Below are positions 56,964 to 64,000 of a stretch of DNA of 64,000 nucleotides, in pieces. The DNA is from Nocardia sp. NBC_01327 (lineage in GTDB: Bacteria > Actinomycetota > Actinomycetes > Mycobacteriales > Mycobacteriaceae). Made by a program: the position numbers and the translations under genes. Under the pieces are notes generated by a model. It was not told the origin of the DNA. It did not search any database and was given only the letters and a program-made list of their open reading frames with translations. The stretch covers positions 682,001 to 746,000 of the forward strand of contig NZ_CP108383.1 in NCBI RefSeq assembly GCF_035958815.1, written 5' to 3'. The stretch's first letter is position 1; every line of letters starts with the position of its first letter.

Positions 56964-58865
56964 ATGGATGCGTCGGCTGGACAAGCCGTGACCGAAATCA
57001 GTGACCCGCAGACTGCCGGGGCCCCCGCGACTTTGCGCGCGGAGCACGTGGCTCCCGAGCGGCTGGTGCTGGCACGCGGCCTGTTCACCGGACCGGCGCA
57101 GCGGATCAGCGATGAGCTGTACGCGGTCGTGAAGGGCGGCAAGGCCCACCGCGAACGCTTCAGCCTGCGGCTGGAGAAGGGCGCCACGGCACACACCAAT
57201 ACCTACTTCGGGAGATTCGCGGCCAGCTACTGGCAGCGCTGGACCACCGTCACCGCGGTCCAGGTCGCCATGACCCTCGAGGTCGCGGGTCGCACCAAGG
57301 TGCGCCTGGCGGCCTCCGATATCGCCGGTCACCGGCGTGTTGTCGCCACCGCCGAAACCCGGGAGACCGGGCGGCTGGTGCTGGACACGGCACTCGACAT
57401 GTTCATCGACGGCGGCGCGCTGTGGCTCGAGATCGACGCCATCGGCGGCGAGGTCACCATTACCGACCTGGAGTGGACCGCGCCCGCACCGGAGACCGTG
57501 CGCCCGGTGGCCATTGCCATCTGCACGTTCAACCGCGCACCGGACTGCGCCGCCACCATGGCGGCGCTGGCCTCGGACGCGACCGTGCTGTCGTCCATCG
57601 ATGCCGTGTACGTGGTCGATCAGGGCACCGATCTGGTGCAGGATCAGCCGGTGTTCGCCGAGACGGCACCCAAACTGGGTGACAAGCTGCGCTATATCCG
57701 GCAGCCGAATCTCGGTGGCGCGGGCGGTTTCACCCGCGGGCTGTACGAGGTGTCCGGCGCCAATCAGCATGCCGACGTCATCCTCATGGACGACGACATC
57801 CTGTGCGAGCCGGAAACGGTGCTGCGGCTCAACGCCTTTGCGAACATGACCGTGGAGCCCACCCTGGTGGGCGCGCAGATGCTGTTCCTCTACAACCCCG
57901 ACTATCTGAATGTCGGTGCGGAGGAGACGGATCTGGGCAGGCTGCGGCACGGGCAGAAGGTGTCCAAGGCGCTGCGCAATACCAGCATGCTCAAGAAGCA
58001 TCAGGAACGCCGGGTGGACGCCGGCTACCAGGCCTGGTGGACCTGCCTCATCCCCGCCGAAGTGGTGGCCGAGATCGGCCTGCCGGTGCCCATCTTCTTC
58101 CAGTGGGACGACGTCGAATACGGCCTGCGCGCTCGCGAGCACGGCTTCCGCACCGTCACGCTGCCGAATGCGGCCGTCTGGCATGCCGACTTCTACTGGA
58201 AGGACTTCGACGACTGGGCGCGCTACTTCTCCTCGCGCAACTCGCTCATCGTCTCCTCCCTGCACACCGATCTGGATCCGAAAGCCGTTACCCGGCAACT
58301 CTTCCGGGAGATCAGCGAATACCTGGTCGGTATGCAGTACGGCCTGGCGCACACCACGCTGCAGGGCATCGAGGACTATCTGCGCGGCCCGAAGGCGCTG
58401 CAGGACGGCGGTATTGCGGCCCTGGCCGCCGCGCGCGGTTCGCGCGGCGACTACCCGGAGACCGTCAAGCATCCGGCGGCCACCGCGCCCGTCGTCAGCG
58501 CACACGTGCAACAGCGCCGGGCCGGCGGTGAACCCAGCCGCCCGCTGCTGATCCTGTTCAAGCGCGCCCTGAACCAGTGGACCGGCCGCACCATCCACGG
58601 TGTCATCGGCGTCACCCGCGAGGACGCGCACTGGTGGCACGTGGGTCTGTTCGACCATGTGGTCGTCACCGATGCCTCGCAGTCCGGGGTACGAATTCGT
58701 CAGCGGGACAAGGAAACCGCGCGCCGTCTACTGGTGCGCGCCTACCGCGTCCTCAAGCGCCTCCGCACCGAACTCCCGGCCCTGCAGCAGCAGTGGCGTC
58801 ATGCCGTGCCGGAACTCACCAGCCGCGAGAACTGGGAACGCCTCTACGGCATCGACCCCAAGTGA
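56964..58865 (+). CDS. glfT2: GlfT2-type galactofuranosyltransferase
   Basis: 633 residues, the length of mycobacterial GlfT2 (637), which polymerises galactan from UDP-galactofuranose. An N-terminal beta-rich domain with the SYWQRWTT motif precedes a GT-A domain: ICTFNR, QPNLGGAGG, MDDDI (Asp276-278), WDDVEYGLRA (Asp382-383) and WHADFYWKD (His407). A helical C-terminal part follows. ATG 56964 has GAGGGA at the right spacing; ATG 56949 is possible. No glf gene is adjacent, unlike M. tuberculosis, and a perfect hairpin ends the gene. Confidence 0.88.
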   Translation: MDASAGQAVTEISDPQTAGAPATLRAEHVAPERLVLARGLFTGPAQRISDELYAVVKGGKAHRERFSLRLEKGATAHTNTYFGRFAASYWQRWTTVTAVQVAMTLEVAGRTKVRLAASDIAGHRRVVATAETRETGRLVLDTALDMFIDGGALWLEIDAIGGEVTITDLEWTAPAPETVRPVAIAICTFNRAPDCAATMAALASDATVLSSIDAVYVVDQGTDLVQDQPVFAETAPKLGDKLRYIRQPNLGGAGGFTRGLYEVSGANQHADVILMDDDILCEPETVLRLNAFANMTVEPTLVGAQMLFLYNPDYLNVGAEETDLGRLRHGQKVSKALRNTSMLKKHQERRVDAGYQAWWTCLIPAEVVAEIGLPVPIFFQWDDVEYGLRAREHGFRTVTLPNAAVWHADFYWKDFDDWARYFSSRNSLIVSSLHTDLDPKAVTRQLFREISEYLVGMQYGLAHTTLQGIEDYLRGPKALQDGGIAALAAARGSRGDYPETVKHPAATAPVVSAHVQQRRAGGEPSRPLLILFKRALNQWTGRTIHGVIGVTREDAHWWHVGLFDHVVVTDASQSGVRIRQRDKETARRLLVRAYRVLKRLRTELPALQQQWRHAVPELTSRENWERLYGIDPK

Positions 58866-58882
58866 ACTGACCTGAACGACCG

Positions 58883-58912
58883 AGCGGCCGCACCCACCAG
58901 GGTGCGGCCGCT
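58883..58912 (+). terminator. Terminator of glfT2
   Basis: AGCGGCCGCACCC (58883-58895) pairs perfectly with GGGTGCGGCCGCT (58900-58912) around ACCA, 17 bp after the stop, followed by TTCGTC. Confidence 0.85.
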
Positions 58913-58937
58913 TCGTCATTGCCGCCGAGTTCCCGGA

Positions 58938-59036
58938 CCGAACAGACTGTGCGGCAATGACTCCGAACAGCGTGTGCGGCAATGGCACCGAACGTCCTGT
59001 GCGGCAATGACTCCGAACAGCTGTGTGGCAATGCCG
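58938..59036 (+). repeat. Four 25-bp tandem repeats
   Basis: Units start at 58938, 58963, 58988 and 59013, exactly 25 bp apart (the last is 24 bp). The consensus is CCGAACAG, about two variable bases, then TGTGCGGCAATG and a short variable end. They lie in the gene-free interval 58913-59115. Confidence 0.9.
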
Positions 59037-59115
59037 CAGCCCTCCTACGGGGGCGATATCGACTGTTCGGCCGATTGCCGGTGGTCGGCCGACTGGCCGG
59101 TCGTGACGAGGCTGT

Positions 59116-59706
59116 TCAAGCGTGGGCGGTGAGCAGGGCGCGGGTGGCGGCGGCGAGGTCGGCCTCCAGCCACTCCGGTAGTTCCTTCGACTGGGCGTGG
59201 CGGCGCAGCGCGGAGTAGGGGAGATCCACGACCGCGCGGGTGACGGCGTCTATTTCGCGTTCGCCGGCCGCGCCGTAGATGCCGTGGGCGATGCGGTTCA
59301 GCAGTTGGAGGAGCGGAGCGTTCATTTCCGCGCGGCGTTCGCGGAACTGCGCGTCGGGGCCGCCGTCCAGCAGATCGCCGAGGCGCAGGTTCAGCATGAG
59401 CCGGGCATCGTCGGGGAATTCGCGGCCGAAAGCGAGGGCGGCGCTGGTGATGACGACGGCCGCCTCGATCGGATCATCCACTTCGGTGGCGGTCAGCACC
59501 CCGGCTTGGAAGCGTTCCAGCGCGCGCAGCCAGGTCGCGCTGAGCACCCCGTCTCGATTGCCGAAGCGGTGATAGAGGGTGCCGACGGGCGCGCCGCTGG
59601 CCTCGGCGATGGCAGCCACACCGGCCGCGCGGGGGCCGTCGCGCAGCACCAGGGTGCGGGCTGCGTCGAGGATCACGTCGGTGCTGTGCTTCCGGGGAGG
59701 TGCCAT
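59116..59706 (-). CDS. TetR family transcriptional regulator
   Basis: 196 residues. The N-terminal helix-turn-helix (about 10-56, with AAGVAAIAEASGAPVGTLYHRFGNRDGV) is typical; the C-terminal ligand domain is unrecognised. AAGGAC lies 12 nt before the ATG. It is divergent from the two-gene unit at 59728, with only 21 bp between the start codons, so it very likely regulates both directions. Confidence 0.92.
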   Translation of the reverse strand: MAPPRKHSTDVILDAARTLVLRDGPRAAGVAAIAEASGAPVGTLYHRFGNRDGVLSATWLRALERFQAGVLTATEVDDPIEAAVVITSAALAFGREFPDDARLMLNLRLGDLLDGGPDAQFRERRAEMNAPLLQLLNRIAHGIYGAAGEREIDAVTRAVVDLPYSALRRHAQSKELPEWLEADLAAATRALLTAHA

Positions 59707-59727
59707 GAACTAGTACAGTCCTTCTAT

Positions 59728-60108
59728 ATGGAGCGTTTGCCCTATATCGATCAGCATTCCACATCAATCGCCGCCGATCGCACCCGGGCCTGGGCTGCCC
59801 TACTGCGCACGACCTGCAGGAACCCGGATGATCTCAGCACACTCCCACCCGGTTTCACGCTCGACGAGGCCGACCCGCCCGCCCGATTGTCCGCGATAGG
59901 CCGCCACCCCTTCTCCCGCTACCGCCTCACCTTCACCCTGGATGAGATCGACCCGCACACCACCCGCCTGACCGCCCTGACTCACGCCGCGTTTCCCGGG
60001 CTGCACGGTGGGATCTACAAAGCCCTGGTGATCGGCACCGGCCTACACCGCCTGGTTGTCCGAGAAATGTTGCACCGCATAGCCGGAGCAGCGGAGGAGC
60101 GGTCATGA
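59728..60108 (+). CDS. Small protein divergent from tetR, DUF2867/SRPBCC-like
   Basis: 126 residues, no signal peptide. SRYRLTFTLDEIDPHTTRLTALTHAAFPGLHGGIYK resembles the C-terminal half of the DUF2867/SRPBCC-type lipid-binding fold, but the match is weak. The ATG has TACAGT exactly 8 nt upstream and no Shine-Dalgarno. Its stop overlaps the start of the next gene by 4 bp (ATGA), so the two form an operon under the adjacent TetR. Confidence 0.75.
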   Translation: MERLPYIDQHSTSIAADRTRAWAALLRTTCRNPDDLSTLPPGFTLDEADPPARLSAIGRHPFSRYRLTFTLDEIDPHTTRLTALTHAAFPGLHGGIYKALVIGTGLHRLVVREMLHRIAGAAEERS

Positions 60109-60656
60109 CCGGGCCACGGTCGTGGATGCCCGGCCGATACTGGGGTGTCACGGCCGCCGAAGTCGGCATGGAATTGCCTTGTGACAGTGAACTTTCCGGC
60201 CGGACGGTGGTGTGCAACCGAGCCGTCGATATCGCCGCCCCGCCAGAACTGGTATTCGCCTGGGTGTGCCAGCTGCGCGCAGCCCCGTACAGCTACGACC
60301 TACTGGACAATTTCGGCCACCGCAGCCCTGTAATCCGCGACCCGACGCTCACCGAACTCGTTGCGGGCCAGCGTTTCATGAGGCTGTTCGCGCTCACCGG
60401 ATACACCCCGGGCGCACAGATCACCCTCCGCGCCTCCGGTGTGGCCGTCACCTATGCCGTACACCCCGTCCTCGCCGCAGGCGCCAGTCGCCTGCACGCC
60501 CGAGTCCACTTCCGCGGCCCCCGATACCTTGTGGCCCCACTGGTATTCGGCGACTACCTCATGATGCGCAAACAACTCCTCACCCTGAGGAACCTGGCCG
60601 AGAGCGAAGCACACCCTGCTCCGCCCGCAGATGCCGAACAGCCCGTGCCGCACTGA
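60105..60656 (+). CDS. SRPBCC-like lipid-binding protein
   Basis: 183 residues. CNRAVDIAAPPELVFAWVCQLRAAPYSYDLLDN is the typical start of the SRPBCC (Bet v1-like) fold, and the C-terminal helix follows GDYLMMRKQLLTLR. It has no membrane segment; ligand unknown. It overlaps the previous gene by 4 bp. The last residues (ADAEQPVPH) and stop are coded by a copy of the 25-bp intergenic repeat, so the natural C terminus may have been altered by repeat insertion. Confidence 0.8.
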   Translation: MTGPRSWMPGRYWGVTAAEVGMELPCDSELSGRTVVCNRAVDIAAPPELVFAWVCQLRAAPYSYDLLDNFGHRSPVIRDPTLTELVAGQRFMRLFALTGYTPGAQITLRASGVAVTYAVHPVLAAGASRLHARVHFRGPRYLVAPLVFGDYLMMRKQLLTLRNLAESEAHPAPPADAEQPVPH

Positions 60657-60684
60657 CATCGAACAGCCCGCGTACCAGCCGCGC
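60635..60684 (+). repeat. Two units of the CCGAACAG repeat family
   Basis: CCGAACAGCCCGTGCCGCAC begins the unit at 60635-60659; TCGAACAGCCCGCG begins the next at 60660, again 25 bp apart. The first overlaps the end of the SRPBCC gene. The rest of 60657-60842 is gene-free and rich in TGTGCGGC words. Confidence 0.7.
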
Positions 60685-60842
60685 AGTGCCAATACGGGTT
60701 GTTCGGTTGCGACACGGACTGTGCGGCCGATGGCAGCGGCGCACCACACCCGCGCTGCATCGCACAACCTGTGCGGCCGCTGCGCGACGGCCGCACAGGC
60801 TGTGCGGTCAGTGGGCGGGTTGTGTGGTCGGAGGGAGGGCGG

Positions 60843-61691
60843 TCAGAGGAAAAGGTCCGTGGTGAGGGGGCCGTCGCCGGGGACTACGCGGTACTTGTCG
60901 AGGTCGGTAATGCCGTGGGCGGCAAGGACATCGTCGTCGAGGAAGAAGTTGCCGGTGGTGTCTTTGGCGGGGGAGGTGAGCACCAGGTAGGCGGCATCGG
61001 CGTAGATGTCGGGGGTGCGGGAGGAGGCGATCATATCGTCACCGCCGAGCAGATTGCGGACGGCGGCGGTCGCGATGGTGGTGCGCGGCCAGAGCGAGTT
61101 CACTCCGATGCCGTACTTGCGCAGCTCCTCGGCCAAACCCAGTGTGGTCAGCGACATTCCGTACTTGGCGATGGTGTAGCCGAGCGAGGCGCCCGCCCAC
61201 TTCGGGTCCAGGTTCAGCGGCGGCGACAGGGTGAGGATGTGCGGATTCCGGCCGGACTGCGCCGAATCCTTGAGCGCCGGAATGCTCAGCTTGGACAGCA
61301 GGAAACTGCCGCGGGCATTGATGTCCTGCATGAGGTCGTACTTCTTCATGGGCAGAAACTCGGTGGGGGACAGGTCGATTGCCGATGCGTTGTTCACCAC
61401 CAGATCGATGCCGCCGAACCGCGCGATCGTCTGCTGAACCGCCTCGGCCACGGCTCCGTCATCGCGCACATCGCCGACGTACTTCAGTACCGAGCCCCCG
61501 GCCTGCTCCAGCTCGGCCGCGGCGGTGTGGATGGTGCCGGGCAGCTTCGGGTTCGGTGTATCGGTCTTGGCGATGAGGGTGATATTCGCCCCGTCCGCCG
61601 CCGCCCGGCGTGCGATCTCCAGGCCGATCCCGCGACTCCCGCCGGACATGATCATGGTCCGGCCCGCCAGCGGCTTCCGCGCTTCCGTCAT
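60843..61691 (-). CDS. Short-chain dehydrogenase/reductase (HSDL2-like)
   Basis: 282 residues. The cofactor loop is GGSRGIGLE, NNAS follows, and the catalytic YTIAK and the SLWPRTTIATAA segment resemble the HSDL2-type SDR group, which act on unknown lipid or steroid substrates. AGGAGCTGACC precedes the ATG. About 100 bp upstream is a perfect 13-bp inverted repeat that may be an operator for this gene, the divergent hydrolase gene, or both. Confidence 0.9.
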   Translation of the reverse strand: MTEARKPLAGRTMIMSGGSRGIGLEIARRAAADGANITLIAKTDTPNPKLPGTIHTAAAELEQAGGSVLKYVGDVRDDGAVAEAVQQTIARFGGIDLVVNNASAIDLSPTEFLPMKKYDLMQDINARGSFLLSKLSIPALKDSAQSGRNPHILTLSPPLNLDPKWAGASLGYTIAKYGMSLTTLGLAEELRKYGIGVNSLWPRTTIATAAVRNLLGGDDMIASSRTPDIYADAAYLVLTSPAKDTTGNFFLDDDVLAAHGITDLDKYRVVPGDGPLTTDLFL

Positions 61692-61788
61692 GGTCAGCTC
61701 CTGTCTCCTGCTTCGCCCCGGTTCCGATAATCCGCGCGTCCATGCGCAGGCGGAGCGAAACCCCTGATTCGGACAGTAGGGGAGATCG

Positions 61789-61818
61789 GAGTGTTATGCA
61801 ACGAGTTGCATAACACTC
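61789..61818. promoter_or_regulatory. Perfect 13-bp inverted repeat, probable operator
   Basis: GAGTGTTATGCAA (61789-61801) and its exact complement (61806-61818) flank CGAG. It lies between the divergent SDR (start 61691) and lipoprotein hydrolase (start 61961). Size and spacing suit a dimeric or tetrameric TetR- or MarR-type protein. Confidence 0.7.
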
Positions 61819-61960
61819 GTCGAGGTGGGGCTATCCCTACCCTGCGGCACCTGCCACCGCTATCGGCGATTCGGGCGCGAGCCGGATCGGCGGGGCGGGC
61901 CGGCGTTCCTAGGCTCGAGGTGGCTGGAGAAACTGGCCTGAACAGGAGGAACGCCTTCTT

Positions 61961-63145
61961 ATGAGCACACCTCGGGTGCGCCGGAGTCGCATTGCACTGG
62001 CCGGAGTCGGCCTTGCCGTGGTGCTCGCCTCGGCGGGCTGCACGAGTGCGGGCACGGCCTCGGAGCCAGGCAGTCCGGATCGGAACCGGGCCATTGCGGA
62101 TGCCATGAACGCGGCGGTCAAGGCCGGATTCCCGGGCATTCAGGTGGTGATTACCCGGCCGGACGGGCAGCGCACCCTGACCGCGGGTGTGGGTGACATC
62201 GCGACCGGCGCGCCTATCGCCGACGATGCGCGAGTCCGCATCGGCAGCAATACCAAGACCTTCGTCTCGGTGGTGGTGCTGCAGCTGGTCGCCGAGGGCA
62301 CGATCGAACTGGACGCCCCCATCGAGCGTTATCTGCCGGGCGTGGTGCAGGGCAATGGCAATGACGGCAATCGCATCAGCGTGCGGCAATTGCTGCAGCA
62401 CACCAGCGGCCTGCCCGACTACCTCGCGAGCGGCGACCCCTCCCGTACGCCGGATCCGAATTCGCCGCAGCTGAGGGTGGATACGGAGGACATGCGCACG
62501 AGGCACTTCGAAGCCGCCGATCTGGTGCGCATCGCCATGTCCATGCCGCCGCAGTTCACCCCCGGCGCGAAGGCGGTGTACACCAACACCAATTACGTGC
62601 TGCTCGGCATGCTCATCGAGCGCATGACCGGTCGCCCCGCCGCCGAGGAGATCACCGGCCGCATCATCGACCGGCTCGGCCTGCACGACACCTACTACCC
62701 GGCTTCCGGTGAATCCGTCATCCGCGGCGCCCACCCCGAGGGCTATCACGTAATCGACGGCAAGCGAGTCGATTTCACCGACCTCGATCCGTCCTGGGGC
62801 GGTACGGCCGGCGCCATGATCTCCACCGGAGCCGATCTCAACCGCTTCTTCACCGCACTGCTGAAGGGCGATCTGCTGCCCGCCGCCCAACTGGCGCAGA
62901 TGAAGCAGACGGTCCCCTTCGACCGAATGCCCGGCGCGGGTTACGGACTGGGTCTCGTCCACCAGTCCAGTCCGTGCGGCAAAGAGGTCTGGGGACACGG
63001 CGGCAGCATTCCGGGCTTCGAAACCCGCAATGGCGTCGCGACCGGCGGCGCGGCCGTCACGGTCACCGTGAACCAGCTGCCGACCGATGAGGCGACCTCT
63101 GCCGCCGTCACCAAGGTGCTCGATACCGCGCTCTGTGAAGGATGA
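61961..63145 (+). CDS. Lipoprotein serine hydrolase of the beta-lactamase/DD-peptidase fold
   Basis: 394 residues. The lipobox ASAGC gives lipidated Cys27. Active-site motifs are Ser96-N-T-Lys99 (SxxK), Tyr207-T-Asn209 (YxN) and the GHGG box near 346. These fit class C beta-lactamases, DD-carboxypeptidases and esterases; the sequence does not say which. AGGAGG precedes the ATG. The next gene follows closely, so the two form an operon of exported hydrolases. Confidence 0.92.
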   Translation: MSTPRVRRSRIALAGVGLAVVLASAGCTSAGTASEPGSPDRNRAIADAMNAAVKAGFPGIQVVITRPDGQRTLTAGVGDIATGAPIADDARVRIGSNTKTFVSVVVLQLVAEGTIELDAPIERYLPGVVQGNGNDGNRISVRQLLQHTSGLPDYLASGDPSRTPDPNSPQLRVDTEDMRTRHFEAADLVRIAMSMPPQFTPGAKAVYTNTNYVLLGMLIERMTGRPAAEEITGRIIDRLGLHDTYYPASGESVIRGAHPEGYHVIDGKRVDFTDLDPSWGGTAGAMISTGADLNRFFTALLKGDLLPAAQLAQMKQTVPFDRMPGAGYGLGLVHQSSPCGKEVWGHGGSIPGFETRNGVATGGAAVTVTVNQLPTDEATSAAVTKVLDTALCEG

Positions 63146-63156
63146 GAGAACCAGCC

Positions 63157-64000
63157 ATGCGCCGCACACACGCAATAGCCTTCGCCGCCCTCACCGTCGT
63201 CGCCGCGGCCACCGCGGTGACCAGCGCCGTGATCACCGATCGGGCGAGCGCCGACCCGTCCCCGACCGTCGGCCTGGATCGCTTCTACGGTCAGCGCCCC
63301 GAATGGAAACCCTGTGACGACCCGAGACTGGACGCCGCCAAGGCCCAGTGCGCCGATATCACCGTGCCACTGAATTACGCTGAGCCGCAGGGCAAAACGA
63401 TCACAGTCGCGATCTCCCGCATCGCCGCCACCGACCCGGCGCGACGGCACGGCGTCATGCTCTCCAATTCCGGCGGTCCGGGCGGTCCGGGGCTGGACTT
63501 CATGGTGGATGTCGGCGCGGCCATGACCCCCGACGTCCGCGCCCGCTACGACCTCATCGGCATGGACCCGCGCGGCGTCGGCCGCTCGACCCCGGTGAAT
63601 TGCCGGTGGCCCCGCGGCTTCGGCCTGCAATCGGCAGGCATCGATGCCAGGGCGTACGCCGAAACCGTTGCGACACAGGCCGATCTCGCGCAGCGCTGCG
63701 CCACCACCGAGGGTGATTGGCTGCGGCACATCACAACCCGCAATACCGCGCGCGATATGGACGTCATTCGCGGCGTACTCGGCGAGGAGAAGGTCAGCTA
63801 CTACGGCACCTCGTACGGCACCTACCTGGGCTCGGTCTTCACCCAGATGTTCCCGCAGCGCAGCGATCGCATCGTGCTGGACAGCGCGGTCGATCCCGCG
63901 CGCTACGGCGCGGTCCAGATGACCCAGGACATGGGCCCCGCGAACGAGGCCGCCCTCGACGCCTGGGCGGACTGGACCGCCGCGCACAATGACGACTACC
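63157..64000 (+). CDS. TAP-like secreted alpha/beta hydrolase (partial)
   Basis: At least 281 residues; the gene runs off the right edge. A signal peptide of about 33 residues (cleavage near ASA-DP) is followed by WKPC, the oxyanion NSGGPGGPG, DPRGVG and the nucleophile Ser219 in YGTSYGTYLG. This is the tripeptidyl aminopeptidase (SlpD/TAP) group of exported proline-type peptidases. The C-terminal TAP domain with the His is not in view. ATG 63157 has AAGGA and GAGAG upstream; an ATG at 63142 overlapping the previous stop is possible. Confidence 0.9.
   Translation, partial: MRRTHAIAFAALTVVAAATAVTSAVITDRASADPSPTVGLDRFYGQRPEWKPCDDPRLDAAKAQCADITVPLNYAEPQGKTITVAISRIAATDPARRHGVMLSNSGGPGGPGLDFMVDVGAAMTPDVRARYDLIGMDPRGVGRSTPVNCRWPRGFGLQSAGIDARAYAETVATQADLAQRCATTEGDWLRHITTRNTARDMDVIRGVLGEEKVSYYGTSYGTYLGSVFTQMFPQRSDRIVLDSAVDPARYGAVQMTQDMGPANEAALDAWADWTAAHNDDY

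Noticed and set aside
58938..59036. A CRISPR-like array
   Set aside because: Units are directly adjacent at 25-bp spacing with no unique spacers, and no cas gene is present.

Overview
The window is high-GC actinobacterial DNA from a mycolic-acid-containing organism, most likely a Nocardia or a close relative. The evidence is the mycolate condensation genes (fadD32, pks13, accD4), the arabinogalactan genes (dprE1, dprE2, aftA, two emb genes, a glfT2-type gene), eight antigen-85-like mycolyltransferases, some with LGFP repeats, and dTDP-rhamnose genes. Assignments rest on motifs, length and remembered similarity to Mycobacterium tuberculosis proteins; no database search was run.

Layout. Positions 225-11311 hold eight consecutive secreted mycolyltransferases. 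Four form one subfamily (225-5043). They are followed by two copies of a two-gene module made of a plain enzyme and an LGFP-tailed enzyme (5314-7828 and 7937-11311). Positions 11515-22384 hold a DUF732 lipoprotein, the membrane-anchored cutinase-like Culp6, FadD32, Pks13 and AccD4, in the mycobacterial order. After a small DUF5988-like gene and an alpha/beta hydrolase, 23590-38948 (mostly minus strand) is the arabinan locus. In transcription order it runs dprE1, dprE2, aftA, an uncharacterised polytopic membrane protein, embC-like, embB-like. A receptor-type Ser/Thr kinase is inserted on the plus strand. A GtrA protein is divergent from dprE1.

Positions 39477-51050 are mixed: an FMN-binding protein, a molybdopterin oxidoreductase, a DUF4282-like membrane protein, a DUF5753-type regulator, a divergent MarR/MFS efflux pair, rmlC-rmlA, an HSL-type esterase and a secreted glycine-zipper protein. 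Positions 51484-58865 return to the envelope: rmlB, a minus-strand operon (GT2 glycosyltransferase, DUF2142 membrane protein, GH18-like protein) and, divergent from it, gtrA and a GlfT2-type galactofuranosyltransferase. The right end carries a TetR regulator with a two-gene divergent unit, an SDR, a lipoprotein beta-lactamase-fold hydrolase and a TAP-like protease cut off by the window edge.

How it fits together. RmlA, RmlB and RmlC make the rhamnose linker donor. GlfT2 builds galactan. DprE1 and DprE2 make decaprenyl-phospho-arabinose, which AftA and the Emb proteins use to build arabinan. FadD32, AccD4 and Pks13 make mycolic acid, and the antigen-85 enzymes attach it to arabinan and trehalose. 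Several starts lack a Shine-Dalgarno sequence but have a TANNNT hexamer 6-8 nt upstream, which suggests leaderless transcripts. Many gene ends carry strong hairpins. Three intergenic regions hold short tandem repeats, two of which supply stop codons. I saw no tRNA, rRNA, CRISPR array, insertion sequence or prophage gene.
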